From Metaphire vulgaris (lineage: Eukaryota; Annelida; Clitellata; Crassiclitellata; Megascolecidae), in assembly GCA_018105865.1 (NCBI GenBank), contig CM030867.1:12784458-12848457 (forward strand): a DNA stretch of 64,000 bases, written 5' to 3'. A program made the translations under genes and the position numbers. Below, one piece after another: positions 62,701 through 64,000 of this stretch (positions are counted from its first letter, which is position 1; the number at the start of each line of letters is the position of its first letter). The notes under the pieces are model-generated. The model was not told the DNA's origin, ran no database searches, and saw only the letters and a list, made by a program, of their open reading frames with translations.

Positions 62701-62769
62701 TAGGGTTAGGGTTAGGGTTAGGGTTAGGGTTAGGGTTAGGGTTAGGGTTAGGGTTAGGGTTAAAGGGTT
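62700..62769 (+). repeat. Telomeric TTAGGG repeats
   Basis: Ten perfect TTAGGG units, then a transition through TTAAAGGG and TTAAA. The G-rich strand runs 5' to 3' toward the right edge, as at the right end of a chromosome. Confidence 0.95.
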
Positions 62770-64000
62770 AAATTAAAATTAAAATTAAAATTAAAATTAA
62801 AATTAAAAATTAAAATTAAAATTAAAATTAAAATTAAAATTAAAATTAAAATTAAAATTAAAATTAAAATTAAAATTAAAATTAAAATTAAAATTAAATT
62901 AAAATTAAAATTAAAATTAAAATTAAAAAAATTAAAATTAAAATTAAATTAAAATTAAAATTAAAATTAAATTAAAATTAAAATTAAAATTAAAATTAAA
63001 ATTAAAATTAAAATTAAAATTAAAATTAAAATTAAAAAAATTAAAATTAAATTAAAATTAAAATTAAATTAAAATTAAAATTAAAAATTAAAATTAAATT
63101 AAAATTAAAATTAAAATTAAAATTAAAAATTAAATTAAAATTAAAATTAAAATTAAAATTAAATTAAAATTAAAATTAAAATTAAAATTAAAATTAAAAT
63201 TAAAATTAAAATTAAAATTAAAATTAAAATTAAAAATTTAAAAATTAAAATTAAAATTAAAATTAAAATTAAAAATTAAATTAAAATTAAAATTAAAAAA
63301 TTAAAATTAAAATTAAAATTAAAATAAAATTAAAATTAAAAAAATAAAATTAAAAAATTAAAATTAAAATTAAAATTAAAATTAAAATTAAAATTAAAAT
63401 TAAAATTAAAATTAAAATTAAAAAATTAAAATTAAAAATTAAAATTAAAATTAAAATTAATAAAATTAAAATTAAAAATTAAAATTAAAATTAAAATTAA
63501 AATTAAAATTAAATTAAAATTAATTAAAATTAAAATTAAAATTAAAATTAAAATTAAAATTAAAAAAATTAAAATTAAAATTAAAATTAAAATTAAAATT
63601 AAAATTAAAATTAAAATTAAAAAAATAAAAATTAAAATTAAAATTAAATTAAAATTAAAATTAAAATTAAAATTAAAATTAAAATTAAAATTAAAAAATT
63701 AAATTAAAATTAAAATTAAAATTAAAATTAAAAATTAAAAATTAAAATTAAAATTAAAAAATTAAAATTAAAATTAAAATTAAAATTAAAATTAAATTAA
63801 AATTAAAATTAAAATTAAAAATTAAAATTAAAATTAAAATTAAAAAATTAAAATTAAAAATTAAAATTAAAATTAAAATTAAAAAATAAAATTAAAATTA
63901 AAATTAAAATTAAAATTAAAATTAAAATTAAAAAAATTAAAATTAAAAATTAAAAAAATTAAAAAATTAAAATTAAAAAATTAAAATTAAAATTAAATTA
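62770..64000 (+). repeat. Degenerate TTAAAA array, probably miscalled telomere
   Basis: About 200 units of TTAAAA with frequent length variants (TTAAA, TTAAAAA) running to the edge, with no other sequence inside. It follows the TTAGGG run in the same phase and orientation. TTAGGG being read as TTAAAA is a known nanopore base-calling error. A real TTAAAA satellite remains possible. Confidence 0.85.

Overview
The window is animal nuclear DNA. It has intron-rich genes with GT-AG introns, AT-rich intergenic DNA, many LINE and hAT transposon remnants, and a vertebrate-type telomeric repeat (TTAGGG) near the right edge. The gene families (laminin-type integrin alpha, PTPA, TPR, collagen), the absence of arthropod (TTAGG) or nematode (TTAGGC) telomere repeats, and the type of LINEs and MITEs suggest a marine invertebrate. 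The species cannot be named from the sequence.

Layout. 1-594 is upstream/promoter DNA. 595-21082 holds one complete integrin alpha gene on the + strand. I reconstructed 23 coding exons from splice signals, reading phase and homology; they sum to 3279 nt (1092 codons plus stop) with no frame break. Its introns carry LINE fragments, two near-perfect hairpins, one hAT MITE lying 31 bp before a splice acceptor, and a decayed partial copy of exon 5. 21083-42800 is gene-poor and dense in mobile DNA: decayed LINEs, a fold-back element with internal octamer-bearing repeats, a two-exon collagen scrap, and a large set of hAT MITEs, most with recognisable 8-bp target duplications. 42799-47133 holds PTPA (PP2A phosphatase activator) on the + strand, all recognisable exons in order but with at least two single-base frame breaks and a damaged donor. 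49171-50938 holds four exons resembling a short internal part of nucleoprotein TPR with an in-frame stop. 52610-58124 holds hAT elements and a broken P-element/THAP transposase.

The right end looks like a chromosome end: AT microsatellites, about four units of a 385-bp satellite (60540-62226), nine units of a 54-bp satellite (62227-62700), ten TTAGGG units (62700-62759), then 1.2 kb of degenerate TTAAAA to the edge. TTAAAA in place of TTAGGG is a known nanopore base-calling artefact, so this tail is most simply read as miscalled telomere. The direction (G-rich strand running toward the edge) fits a right-hand chromosome end.

The integrin gene is the only gene here that looks fully intact. 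Collagen, PTPA and TPR pieces distal to it each carry at least one coding defect, which fits either a subtelomeric zone collecting broken gene copies or uneven assembly quality. These genes do not form a pathway; they are neighbours only.
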